From NCBI GenBank assembly GCA_021527695.1, contig JAKFAO010000006.1, positions 1,240,001 through 1,304,000 on the forward strand: a DNA stretch of 64,000 nt, in the 5' to 3' direction. The stretch is from Naematelia aurantialba (taxonomy: Eukaryota; Basidiomycota; Tremellomycetes; Tremellales; Naemateliaceae). The notes beneath the pieces are model-generated. The model had not been told where the DNA came from and did no database searches. It saw only the letters and a list, made by a program, of their open reading frames with translations. Shown in pieces: positions 45,900 to 57,137 of this stretch. The number at the start of each line of letters is the position of its first letter. Position 1 is the first letter of the stretch. A program made the position numbers and the translations under genes.

Positions 45900-46449
45900 T
45901 CGTGTACGGGTACGTCTTGGGTCTGGCACAGTGTATCCCCATCTGTACTCTGCTCGCAGTGCATTCCCATCTGTACTGCTTGCCCTTGATGTTCTATCCT
46001 GTTGCCCGGTTGCATGTTTAGGCGCGCCGAGCGTCTGTGATGCAATGTTACGCGCGCCTATTTGCCAATGTGTCTCATATGGCCGCCGGTGCGATGACGC
46101 TGTGGAGAGATTGTCAGCACGCCGACTCCGCCTCCTCGGGCTTTTTGGCTCACTTGGAGAGTCGGGCATCGTCTCGTCTTGTGTACTGTCTGGACTGTCC
46201 TGGCATCCGCAGCCACCGTAGACTCGAGCGAAGCTTTGTTTGCTGGGCTTTGGGCTTTGGGCTCTTTTTGGCGTTGCTGCTCCGGCGATTGCGCTCCTCG
46301 TCCGACTCGTCATTCATCGCTTCGTCATTTTGGCATTTCGTCGTTTCGTCATTTTGGCATTTCGTCGGTTGCGTCTCGTCGACCATCGGACCCCGTGTAG
46401 GATCTCCAGAAGGCCTACCCTACTGGCGTAGGTAGCCGCGGCTGCCTGC
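45900..46449. other. Intergenic region between the kinase and OSBP genes
   Basis: Both flanking genes are on +, so it holds the OSBP promoter. A duplicated 23-base unit (TTCGTCATTTTGGCATTTCG and following) lies at 46321-46366. No gene is seen. Confidence 0.55.
46321..46366. repeat. Two copies of a 23-bp unit
   Basis: TTCGTCATTTTGGCATTTCG plus TCG is repeated in tandem about 85-130 bases upstream of the OSBP start codon. Confidence 0.85.
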
Positions 46450-48883
46450 ATGATGGGGCTGTTGAGCAACACGGCGGTCTCGCGCGCGCGGTCCAAGTCG
46501 CGCTCAAAGTCGGACGCGTCGCAGCATACCATCGACTCGGTGGACGAATCGGCAAATGACACGAGTACGCTCGATAAGGAGGAGGGGAATATCTTGATGA
46601 GTCTCATCTCGCAGCGTATGTCCTGTCTTGTCCTGTTCCCGTGGTCGGGGATCCGGCTGGCGTTCCTCCCTGGTGTTCTCTGGCGACAACCACGCTTGCC
46701 TTCTCCACCATGATTGACGTCTACACTCGCATCCAGTACATTGAGAGACTGCTTGCATCTGTCTTCATGTGTAACTATCTGCGGTGCTCTGCTGTCCGAG
46801 AGCTTTCTTTCCTGCTACACAGGGATGGACTGTGGGCATTTCTCAGAGAGGCTCTGGATGTTCAGACAGGCGTCGTGGGTGCTGACGTCCCCAGTGCGGC
46901 CAGGGATGGACCTGAGTAAAATCGCTTTACCCACATTTGTCCTCGAGCCCAGATCGCTTCTAGAGCGCATCACCGACTTTTTCTCCCATCCCGAACTGAT
47001 CTTTGGGTGAGTCGTCCCGCCCAATTCCACAGCAAGCGATGCCGCAGTAAGGGATAAATCGATATGGCTTGGGCTGGGGCTTGGCTCTCGGGGGCAAAAT
47101 CTGAGAACGGCGGCAGCCTCAAGTTTTACTCGGCTTCTGACCCACTTGCCTGGAGGGAATAACCAGAGTGGCACTAACAGCTCGCAGGGCCGGAGACGAG
47201 GAGGACGCGCAAGAGAGATTCATGATGGTCATGACGTTTTATCTGTCAGGATGGCATATCAAGCCCAAGGGGTGAGCCGTTCTAGCCATCTGCGAGAAGA
47301 CCACTGACGTCCGCCGTGCAGAGTAAAAAAACCGTCAGTCCACGACCGCCCCTCTCACATCCTCTTGCCGCACTCCCCCGCTGACGCAAGACAGATATAA
47401 TCCCGTGTTGGGCGAATTCTTCCGTTGCGCATACTACTACGCCGACGGCTCGCAGGGCTTCTACGTCGCCGAACAAGTCTCACACCATCCCGTGCGTCGC
47501 CCAGTAACGGCACGGAGCTTTAACCGCTGCTGATGATGATCTCTGCATAGCCCGTATCCGCGTTCTTTTACATTAGCCCCAAGAACGGGCTGCTGGTTAC
47601 GGGCGAGTTGAAGCCCAAGTCAAGGTTCCTGGGTAACTCGGCGGCGACAATCATGGAGGGTGAGGATCGGATACGGCTGTTGAATAGGCCTGAGGACGGG
47701 GAGTATGTTATCACGGTGAGTTTCGTCGCGCGGCGAGTGGAAGGAGGATGCACAACAGAAGGTGTATCTGATGAAGGCGGGCCGGATGGGATCCGTTGTG
47801 GTTGTGATTTGTGCCGTGGGGTTACTGGAGTACTCCCAATGGGGAGCAGTCGACGTACGCAAGTTCTGATCTGTGCAGATGCCAAACACCTATGCCCGAG
47901 GAATCCTGTTTGGGAAGATGACGCTTGAGCTGTGTGATCTCTCTTCAATCGCCAATCCGCAAACAGGTTATCAGTGTGACGTGGACTTCAAAGCAAAGGT
48001 GAGTCCCATTCCACGTCGGCTGGTCTCCGGCTGATCATCCAGGGGTGGATATCTGGCGGCTACAACTCAATTGCTGGCCATGTGCGGGGTCCGAATCGGA
48101 TCGATGTCGGGGAGATTACTGGACACTGGAGCTCAAAGATGGAGTTTCTCGAGAAGAAGAGCGGCACCCGGGATATCCTGTTTGATCCGGCGCGGGCGAG
48201 TGTGGTGCCGAAATCGGTCTTGCCAGAATCCGAGCAGGAGGAGAACGAGTCTAGACGGTCAGTCGTTGGCGGGGCGGCATGTTGACATTGCTGAATGGTT
48301 GTAGATTATGGACGAAGCTTACAGCGGCGATCAAGAACGCGGATATGCATGGCGCGACGGCGGCCAAGTCAGAGGTAGAGGATCGGCAGAGAGAGTCAGC
48401 AAGGAAGCGAGAGGCGACGGGCGAGGTGCCAGAGGCGCGGTTCTTCCAGCACATTTCAGGGGACAAGTGGATGCCGAAATTGGACATTGACAAGTACGTG
48501 CGGGTGATGCTTGGACGAGCGCGTGCTGATCACCGTGCAGCTTGCCGAAAGACCCGCTGGAGATGGAGGAGCAGGTGAAGAAGTGGATCTTTGGGGACAA
48601 GGTGCCTGAACCAGGAGGCATATCACACCGAGCATCGATATCTACGCAGAACAGCGCTCCCGCTACCCCAGCGAAATTCACCGCCAGCGGCGACACGAGC
48701 CGGTTCAGCGCCGCCGCCGACCGACGGTCCACTGGCTCCGCGTGAGTTTTTTTCGCCTTTGGCGAAGGCCGCGAAGGCCGTCGCGGTGTTGGGCTAACGA
48801 AAAGCAGCCACGGTTCCCACAGCGCCAGGCCCACCGGCACCAGGACCAAAGTCGAGGCAGCCTTTATGATTCAGAACGGCTAG
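46450..48883 (+). CDS. Oxysterol-binding protein, short Kes1/Osh4-like type
   Basis: Sterol/PI4P exchanger acting between the ER and Golgi or plasma membrane. The N-terminal exon ([20 protein letters not shown]) has no PH domain. Subsequent exons give [70 protein letters not shown], the family signature EQVSHHPPVSAFF (split by an intron inside HPP), [60 protein letters not shown] and a Ser/Thr-rich C-terminal tail ending FMIQNG. About 11 exons. The conserved short N-terminal lid and phosphoinositide-binding His pair fit the Osh4 class. The tail after [13 protein letters not shown] is longer than in Kes1. Confidence 0.92.
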
Positions 48884-49264
48884 ATGTAGAACTGTACTGC
48901 TGTAGCGTGAGCGATGCTGGCGGGCTGCGAGTGTACTTGGGATGCCATGTATATTGTGATAGTGCATGACTGGAGCGGTGACTGTGAGCCAGTGTTGACC
49001 GACAGAGCCAAGTGACAGATCGTCGCGATGGCCGGAGATGATCGGCGTATTCGGTTATATCTCATACTAATTGCTTTGTTGTCGTGGTCTATTCTTCTGC
49101 GTGAGGTGGATTAGTCAAGTCGAGTGTCCATACGCGTATTCATGTCCATCTGAGCGACAGTCTCTCTTGCTATATAAATTCGTAGTTCACCGACGACAGC
49201 TCGAGCTTGGTGCTCGTGCACTCTCGCTGGCGGAACGAGCACGGCAGTTGGGCGTGGGACCGAG
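48884..49264. other. Short intergenic region between the OSBP and F-box-like genes
   Basis: Holds the promoter of the downstream gene; a TATATAAA-like word (TATATAAATTC) is present near 49171-49181, about 90 bases before the ATG. Nothing else is recognised. Confidence 0.5.
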
Positions 49265-51503
49265 ATGCCCAGTTCGTCCGTGATTCAATCTCCGCTTCAA
49301 GCGCCATCAACTCTCACATCTCCTCGATCGCCGCCGACTCGCGTCTCTCCCCCTCGAGCGCCGTCGACTCTCACCTCTCCGCCTCGCGCGCCATCGACTC
49401 TCACCTCTCCCCCTCGCGCGCCGTCGACTCTCACCTCTCCGCCTCGCGCGCCATCGACTCTCACCTCTCCCCCTCGCGCGCCATCGACTCTCACCTCTCC
49501 GCTTCAAGTGCCGTCGACTCTCACCCCTCCTCGATCGCCGTCGACTCTCGCCTCGCGCGCTCCCCGGCTGCCGTGGGATATCCAAAAGCGGATCATCCGT
49601 CTTGCCCTGCAAGGCCCAGCGACCTACCCCCCGCCGTTATCCCCATCTCCACCTCTATCTCCATCTCCATCCACATCCACATCCACATCCACATCCACAT
49701 CCACATCCACATCCACATCCACATCCACATCCACATCTCCAGCTACCGCCGTCTCTCGCCATCGTGATCGCGTTGGCCGAGGAGATTCTCGTGCGAGTGG
49801 TTCGTTCCCTGTAGCGGATGTCGACGGCGGCGATCGCGTTGTCGATGTCGATGTCGATGTCGATGTTAGCGCAGTAGCGCAGGAACCACGGTCGCCTCTG
49901 AATGAACCAAGATTCCCTCAGAACGAATCAAGGCCCTCTACAAACGAACCAGTACCCCCTCCGAACGAATGGGATAACCTCGCGGGGTCGAACGGGCGCG
50001 CAGCGGCGCTGAGGAGAGAGGTCACCAGGCGCGGGGTCATGAGGAGTGCGTTGGGGCTGATGCGGGTCTGCAAGGCGTGGCGAGTAAGTCACTGCTGTCC
50101 TCGATATTGCGCATAGACGATGGGTCATGATCATCGACACGCCTGGATCATGGAGACGGCTATGTCTCGTACCCAACTGGACACGCTGACGGTCGCAGAA
50201 AGAAGCCTCAGGCGTACCTCTACGCCTGCACCCTGCATCTCCGCCACCAATCTTGCCCTCCTGACCGACCAAGTCGTCAAAGGCGACAAGAAATGGACCG
50301 ACATCCACCTCCACCCCACGTCCACCCCGGGCAGGTGGGTGCGTACGCTCGACCTATCCCGCCTATCTGACGGCGGTGGGGGCTGGTCCACGCCTCCTCC
50401 GCATCCTACCACGATCGCCCGCGCTATGATCGCGATGGCGCCGTTGTGCCCGCACGTACGGCACCTCGTCCTTCCCCTCGGCTGCGAGGGCGGATGGGAG
50501 CGCGGTGTCATCAAGGTCTGTGCGAGGGGACTGCGTGCTCTGGAGGGCGTCGCGGAAGGCACGCTAGTGGACATCCTGCGTGCGTCGCCGGGGTGCCTGA
50601 GCGGGCTCGAGGTGCTCAATGTTGTCGGGGATGGGTTCGCAGATGTGGCCGCGTTGGCCGCGTTGGGGCACCTTGGGGGCGCTGGAGGCGATCCGGCTCA
50701 CGGACGGGACGGGGACGGGTGCGATAGCACCAGGGCAACTCGTCAGGCTGGACAAACTGCACACGCTCGTGCTCAACGGCGTCAACCACGGCCCTCTGCT
50801 GGACTTGCTTGTGCACGCGGACCTGCCGGCCCTCACGCGACTCGTCGTCACGCCACACTACGCCACGAGGGCGCTGCAACATGCGCACGGGCACAAACTG
50901 CTCTCCATCACCTACCTTCCCTGCACCGAGTGGCCGCTCGAGCGCAGTGTGCCACCCCGCTCGACGCTCGAGCTGCATCCCGCCCTCACGCACCTCTGTT
51001 ACCTCGTGCGCGACTTTGCGCGCTTGGCCGCCATCGTTTCCCGCGCTAACGAGCTGAATCACCCACTACGGAGCTTGACCATCCCCAAGTGGCCGGGCCG
51101 GGTCAATGGTGCCGATACGTACAGCAGTACCAGCACCGGCATCGGCACTGGCTTGGGCACGGGTACGGGTACGAGCACGAGCACGGACACGCAGGCGCAG
51201 GAATTTCTGGCGGCGCTGGTGAAGCGCCCGCCGGCGCGGTTGAGGGTGCTGAATGTCGATGGGTTCAGGTGGGTCAAGGCGGAGCTCGGGAGGCGGGCGT
51301 GCATGACGGGCGCGAGCGGGGAGATGAGGGAATGGGCCGAGCGTCTGGCGGCGGCGGGGATCGAGTTGCGCGATGTGGAGGGACGGACGATGCCGGCGCT
51401 GGCGGAGGCGGCGGACGGAGAGCGGGGGCGAAGGAGAGCGAGCATGGTGGGTGTGTCGCCGAGGGCGGTGAGGCGGGATCAGAGCCAGGAGGACGGCGGG
51501 TAG
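49265..51503 (+). CDS. F-box-like protein with repeats and an apparent frameshift
   Basis: Probably an F-box/LRR-type adaptor, judged only from weak likeness: LPWDIQKRIIRLAL followed after a long insert by ALGLMRVCKAWR, then ISATNLALLTDQVVKGDKKW and LRTLDLSRL-like and leucine-rich text (HLVLPLGCEGGW, LSGLEVLNVVGDGFADVAAL). The N-terminus is PPRAPSTLTS ten-residue repeats and a Ser/Thr run. An intron starts near 50083 (GTAAGT). Near 50675-50679 the frame changes by one base within a run of five Gs: before it the text reads LAALGHLG, after it LGALEAIRLTDGTG and onward to RRDQSQEDGG. No intron of normal size fits. It may be a sequencing error or a genuine disruption, so treat it as intact or pseudogene pending checks. 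Confidence 0.55.
49351..49530 (+). repeat. Six copies of a 30-bp coding repeat
   Basis: Units of CTCGCGCGCCATCGACTCTC plus CACCTCTCCG/C start at 49351, 49381, 49411, 49441, 49471 and 49501. They encode the decapeptide PPRAPSTLTS; at 30 bases they leave several frames open at once. Confidence 0.9.
49669..49734 (+). repeat. ATCCAC hexanucleotide repeat, about 11 copies
   Basis: Uninterrupted ATCCAC units, read in the chosen frame as alternating Ser-Thr. Confidence 0.95.
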
Positions 51504-51797
51504 AGCGGTCTCGTAGGGGGCTGGATGAGGGAGTTTTGCGGGGTGCGACGGAAGGTACTCGAGTATATCGGCGATTCTTATCTGTGAACGATCTGGTGTA
51601 ACATACGGGTTGTATCGGTGCAGAGTCTGTATCGGTGGTGTAATGATACAACGGAAGATGCGATGCTATCTATGCAGCTATCAGACTACGCTACGATCAC
51701 ATCATGCAAATTATGACAACGGTGCAACCCGTGCAAACCGTGCAAACCGTACAAACCACGCTGGTCATGCTTCGCTGCTCTGGCATGCAAACCGCGG

Positions 51798-52640
51798 TCA
51801 CGCAGGCAGGTCGTCCAAGACGCCGAAATCAACAGTATCGGGAAACCACCCATACTCCCTCAAGTCGACGCGCTCCACGCCCCCGGCAAGAGTCTCCACT
51901 TCGACGCCCTCGGCCTCCAAGCGCGCCCGCTGGCGCGCGACGCCTTGGCCTTCGTCCCCCCGGGGGGATATCTCGCCTTTCGAGGAGATGACGCGCTGGC
52001 TATCAGCTTGGCACGGCTTGAGAGATCAAGACAATTGGCATCATATACGGTCACGGACGGTTCTGAGAAGGGAGGGAAAGCAGGGAAGTATGAAGACGTA
52101 GGAAGGAGAGAAGGAGGGAAGGAGGGAAGGAGGGAAGGAAGAAGGAAGAAGGAAGAAGGAAGAAGGAAGAAGGAAGAAGGAAGAAGGAAAGACGGAGAGT
52201 AGGAAGAGGAACAGAGACTGAACTCGAAACCACCGCGCCCCGCACGCACCTGCCAGGGGATCTGCGAGTCGGGAGGCAGCATCTTCATCGCATTGCCGAC
52301 ATGTCTGTGCACCTCGAATCAGTACCCCGCCGAGCAGGTGCACAGATTAGCTGACCGTGAGTAGTTTGGGTATCCAGCGAGCTTTGCAATGTGTCCTATC
52401 CACAGGCTGTCTCAACACCACAACACAACACAATCACGACCACGACCACGACCACCACGACCACGACCACGACAACGACCACGACCACGCCACAACTAGA
52501 AATCTAGCCAGAAGCAGACAGGTGAAATCCCACAGCGCGCCGACATAGAAAGACCACGTACCGTAGCTGGTGACTTTTCCAGGCGGGATCATCCGTGCAA
52601 TCTCATACGCCTTTGCAGTGAGGTCCGCGACGTCGCCCAT
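51798..52640 (-). CDS. Alkyltransferase-like (ATL) DNA-repair protein without the catalytic cysteine
   Basis: Resembles the DNA-binding domain of O6-methylguanine methyltransferase. ATL proteins bind O6-alkylguanine and flag it for nucleotide excision repair instead of removing it. Four exons: MGDVADLTAKAYEIARMIPP with GKVTSYG (start 52640), HIAKLAGYPNYSR, HVGNAMKMLPPDSQIPWQ, and RVISSKGEISPRGDEGQGVA onward to VDLREYGWFPDTVDFGVLDD and the stop at 51798. Methyltransferases have PCHR at the active site; here the reading is PWQR, with Trp in place of Cys, the ATL hallmark (S. pombe Atl1 has a similar Trp). About 125 residues, normal for an ATL. The third intron (51996-52249) is filled by a GGAAGAA repeat. 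Divergent from the MIA40 gene, 282 bases apart. Confidence 0.88.
52100..52190 (-). repeat. GGAGGGAA / GGAAGAA repeat inside the ATL intron
   Basis: Pure purine on the + strand: about four GGAGGGAA units, then about eight GAAGGAA-type units. In the transcript this is a CTTCC tract. Confidence 0.95.
52434..52497 (-). repeat. ACCACGACC hexamer-like repeat in the first ATL intron
   Basis: CACGAC/CACGACCAC units recur about nine times between 52436 and 52490, within the intron that follows the TSYG exon. Confidence 0.85.
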
Positions 52641-52922
52641 CCTCCCTAGACAGAGCGACGGCACTACACGCTGGGTACGGTCAGTGTTCAGTCTGAGAGC
52701 CTTGCTGGCACCTCGAGTGGACCGCCTGTACCAACGACGACGGAGATGGCCGGATGTCCGTCCGAATCGAAAAATGAATACTCGTAGGTGGAGGAAGTGG
52801 ATGGATGACGCATCACAAATCTCTCGATTGACTACACAACAGTCGCCCATTCCTCACGAGTCGACAGCACTGGCGTTGTTCACTCGGATCTCGACGTACG
52901 ACACTCTACCCGAATCCACAGC

Positions 52923-54250
52923 ATGATCTACAGAGCCGCTCTGCGACCGCTTGCCCGTTCGGCACGGCTCTACTCCTCCCGCACGACCTCGTCAGCATCA
53001 GCCTCAGCGTCTACGTCTACCAGACGCAACGTCGCCGTCGTGGCACTCTCCGCCTTGGCTGGATCTGTCGCGTATGCGGCTGTGCGACCCAGTGCCATGG
53101 CTGACAGCTTGCCCAAATCCCCGCTGGACCAGCCGTCGTTGAAGGAGAACATCCACGAGGGCCGAGGTGAGTCTAGCCTGTTGTTGGACCGGACGCCATG
53201 CGTGGAGAAAAAGACTAGAACTCGAGTCGGCATTTGGCACGAGGGAGGATGACTCAAGATTGCGGCTAGTCAAGGGTGCCGCTAGTAGCTAGCAGTGCTC
53301 AGATGGATCACAACGGCCCTGGAGAGTCATCGCGGCGGACTGGCAGGAGGAGACGGGCGAGAAGACGGCAAGCGACGGCGAGGCGTGCTGACGTTTGCAG
53401 CGGAGGAGGCCATCGTCGCGAAGAAGACGCCACAGGTCGTCAAGGAGAAAGAGGCAGAGTCGACAGATGTGAGCCAGGGGGCATTCAATCCGGAGACGGG
53501 CGAGATCAACTGGGACTGCCCTGTACGTTGCGTCTCGCGTCCCGCCCTGATTTTCTTGCCCTCTGCCTCTCGTTTTCCTCCCGCGCGGTCCCTACTCGTC
53601 CACGACGGTTCCTTCCAAAACTTAGCTCATTCTCCCTTGGGCTGCTTGGGAAGGCTGGCAGCCTGCTGGCCGCCCTGGAGGGGTGGTTAAACCGTCCCCG
53701 CCGACCTGCGAGATTGAGAATCCGCTCCGCCCTTGGAATGCTCGGCAATTCGCGTGATGGAACTGACGACCCAGTGCCTCGGTGGCATGTCCCAAGGCCC
53801 ATGCGGGGAAGACTTCAAAGCCGCGTTCTCATGTTTCGTCTTCTCAGAGGCCGAGCCCAAGGGCATGGACTGCGTCGATAAATTCAAGTCGATGCAGGAC
53901 TGTTTCCGCGCCCATCCGGATGTGTATGGCGAGGGTAGGTCGTCCCTGCCTCTTCTACCGTTTCCTTGTTCTGCTTGTCTCATACTCGACTCACTCTGGT
54001 TCTCGCCTTGTCCCTTGTTCTCGCCTTGTCTCTTGTTCTCGCCTTGTCTTTTGTTCTCGCCTTGTCTCATAGTCGACTCGCTGTGTAGTCGACTCGCTGA
54101 CACGCGCAGAAATCGAAGACGAAGAATCTTCGGAACTAGGCCCCTCCCCTCTCCCCAATCCCGATGGCCACAACCCCGCGACGCCCAGTGGGAACCCGCC
54201 AGCGAACTCGGCTGCCGCCGCTACTAGTCCAGAGACGACGCCGACCAAAT
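52923..54250 (+). CDS. MIA40: Mitochondrial intermembrane-space import oxidoreductase Mia40
   Basis: Redox receptor that imports and oxidises small cysteine proteins in the intermembrane space with Erv1. Exon one (52923 to about 53169) has an Arg-rich presequence and one membrane segment ([20 protein letters not shown]), the layout of membrane-anchored fungal Mia40. Exon two starts [14 protein letters not shown] and ends INWDCP; the next begins CLGGM, so the active-site CPC motif is split by an intron (about 53521-53775). The twin CX9C motifs follow: [11 protein letters not shown] and [12 protein letters not shown] last exon begins [12 protein letters not shown] and ends in a Pro/Ala/Thr-rich tail at ETTPTK near 54250, where a GTGAGT donor appears; I could not fix the final exon, so the true stop lies somewhat downstream. 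Confidence 0.9.
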
Positions 54251-54966
54251 GTGAGTCGCTCAAAACGTTCATCTCCTCTTTCCTCTTCGCTCTTCGCTTC
54301 GCATCCTCCTTGACCCTTGATCACTGCCCAAGTTTTGGGCGTATTGACCCCCCCCCCCCCCACACACACACACCAACAAACGTGAAGAGGAGGGACTAAG
54401 ACTCCTCGCCGCCGCTGGATGTGAGGAAGAGAAGCTCATCACGCATCAGCTACGAACAAACTCACCACCGGCAAACCCGCACTTTGACCCTAGCAGCCAA
54501 AGTAGAGGTCGAGTCTGGGGGTTTTGGATGAACTTGTCGACGTATTGCATAGGCGTTGAGGCGTTGTCCGTCGAGCGTGGGAGTCGCAACTCCCAGCTGG
54601 TTGGCGGAGAGGTGTCGTGTGTAGGAGGATGTGGATGAGGATGAGGAAGGTAGAAGTACAAAATAGTACATGGTCAAGTCGTTGCATGCATCCCAACTCG
54701 GCATTGGAGGTTGTCGTCTGTCGTTGGCCGTCGGCCGTCGGCTGTCAGGCCAATGGCACTGGGGCAAATCGTACCAAGGGTGGCATCGATATTCAAGCAA
54801 GGACACGAGTGGACCACTATCAGTCACTTGTGTGACTTCTGCAACGTCAGTAGCTTAGTAACTTCTGTGCCGTGGGTGGCGAATATTATCCCATGCCATT
54901 GTAATTTCTAAAGGGAGAAATTAATCCGACCTACACTCATCCCATGAATCACGACCCAGACGGAAA
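54251..54966. other. Convergent region after MIA40, with a C14 run
   Basis: Holds the unresolved MIA40 3' end and the 3' flank of the peroxidase gene. A run of 14 Cs at 54348-54361 is followed by a CA repeat to about 54373. Confidence 0.6.
54348..54373. repeat. C14 homopolymer followed by (CA)n
   Basis: Fourteen consecutive Cs and about six CA units, seen directly. Length may be unreliable because such runs are hard to sequence. Confidence 0.9.
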
Positions 54967-56713
54967 CTACAACTTGGCCACACCTTTAGCTCCCGTCCCT
55001 GCGAATGGACATCCTCCGCTGGGCATCGCCGTCTTGTCCAGCGGTTTGCCCTCCCTCGCTGCCTTGTTGACCAACTTGGCGAACCCAGTGTCGTCCCTGT
55101 CCACACCGAGTTCTACGCACAGGCAACCGTCAGCCGAGGTACCCTCCACCTCTTCGCCCAGAACCTCTCTCCTTGGCTCTTGGAACACACAGCACAAAGG
55201 GTGCAGTGAACGTGGAAAGGGCGAAGGAGACCCACCGATGAGCTTCCCAAACGCCAGTGCAAAGTCCTTGAAGAACAGGTCCTGGTCTGCCGCATACTCC
55301 TCGACCCAAGGTCGGAATTTGGCGTCCTCAATCAAAGCCATCTGAATCGTTAATAATAATGCTTCAACTTTGCAGCAAAGACAGCTTCCTGAAAACTCAC
55401 GTCGGTGGGGAGCATCATCAGCTTTGTACCCGCCACGGTCGTCTCGTATTGGAATGGACCGTCCCATTTCCGGGGTGTCCACTTGCGAGTCAAGAGCAGC
55501 TTGAAATATTGATTGGAGAAGCGAGTTGGGTTGACCACCCAAGGACTTGGTATGAGGTCAGCGATGCCTGCCTCAATTCATACTGTTTCATTTTCGGCAA
55601 TATACTCACCCATCAAACCCACTTCGGTCGGGATGACACCGTCCTGCACCTTGTAAGTAATGTATCTTGGATGTACTCGGGGTGTGAGCTCGCAGTATGA
55701 ACTAGGAGCGTGAACTACGATCTGAAATAGGGGTGTGACCAATAAGGATGGACCAGGAGTGTGGATTACACAAAAAATAAGACTTGCCGAGAGCATGGGC
55801 TCCAGAGAGGGCCACAATCTCCTGATCTGAAAACCCCATACGTCCAAAGACATCGCGGATATGGTCTGCCCCCTTGGCGCCATCCGGCAACCTGCGCAAG
55901 CTCAGCCAGTTTCCTCCGCTTCCTAGAGAGAGATACTACTGACCGATCAGCGACCTCGCCTCGATGTGCGGAAGCCGCTTCGCCACTCTCATAGTCTGTC
56001 CGTCCAGGCTGCCATGGCACCACCGGCCCGCCAAGGGCTTCGATAGCCGTCACCCCCGCCAGAGCTGTATCGTCAGCGTTGAAGGGCGACGACGGGCTCA
56101 TAGTGGTAATCTAGGCGATTTCGACCGAGATGGGAGAGTGGATGCAGATTCGAGGGAGCTTACTCCATAAATCTGCGTGCGAGATCCAAGGGTTGGCTGC
56201 TTGGATTGGGAGAAGGAAGGAGATCGCGTGATACAGCCCGGCATTTGCGGGATCCACCGACTGGGTGTGTTAGTCCCATCGTTACCTATAAACATATCGA
56301 AGGGCACCCACCTCGGGAGGATATCTCATTCCTGCTCTATGCGGCGTAAGCATGGCTACAATGCAACAGAATGACGCACCCGTTGGAACCACCATTATGC
56401 TGCATACATCCGATCAGTACCAGACACTCTACAGGTATCGTGTGTCGCAAAGCTAGAACTGGCTCACTTCGATCAAGCTGTAGTTTCCAGAGGCATGCCA
56501 CGCCAGACTAGACAATGAGCTACAGCTGGGCCTGGAAGGCATCCGTGAAGCTCACCGAACAAATATGGGTCCGGCACTGCCATCGTCGTAGCCCGGCTGC
56601 TTGAGCACCTTCTTCACCTCCTCCTTGATTCCTGGCAACGTCAGAGCATGCCCTCCCCCGGCTGTGTTCCTACAGCACTCACCGTTAAAGTCCCCTTCCT
56701 TTACCGTTGGCAT
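54967..56713 (-). CDS. CCP1: Cytochrome c peroxidase (class I haem peroxidase)
   Basis: Reduces hydrogen peroxide with electrons from cytochrome c. The predicted start at 56713 gives [10 protein letters not shown], then [36 protein letters not shown] (distal Arg-Trp-His), [67 protein letters not shown] (proximal His), [38 protein letters not shown] and [19 protein letters not shown], which contains the Asp partner of the haem ligand. About eleven exons. There is no clear presequence from this start; an in-frame ATG at 56791 would add 26 residues (MFRFFTASIVDR onward) of uncertain value. The protein ends GVAKL, a PTS1-like tripeptide. It diverges from UBC13 with 424 bases between starts. Confidence 0.93.
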
Positions 56714-57137
56714 GGTGCGTCTATAATCACTCCTGTGGTACAGACAGGAGAGATCTCGATCTACGATGGACGCTGTGAAGAATCTGAACACGACAAAGTG
56801 TATCGATCATCGGGACGTCCAGATAGCCGGTGGCGACTACTCTCCCACGGTGGGACAAAGACAACAAAAGGGTAATGAATTACGAACCCTTGTCAAATCA
56901 TTACAAACTCCTTTGTAATCGATTGGAGTTGAGCGATCGCCCAACGACGTCAATCGGGTGCACTGTTGCTAACTTGATATCTTCCTCTTCCATCTCCGGT
57001 CCGCTCGCATCTCGATACACAGAAGACGTGCGCCCTACACTTCGCACCGAATACATTCGGCTCTCCCTCCTCCTTGCACGGCCCGCTGAGCATCTTCGCA
57101 GTCAGACGACCAGAGCATCCTCGGCACAGCCTCCACC
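56714..57137. promoter_or_regulatory. Divergent promoter region of the peroxidase and UBC13 genes
   Basis: Two start codons face away from each other across this interval. The sequence just upstream of UBC13 is C/T-rich; I recognise no specific operator. Confidence 0.5.
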
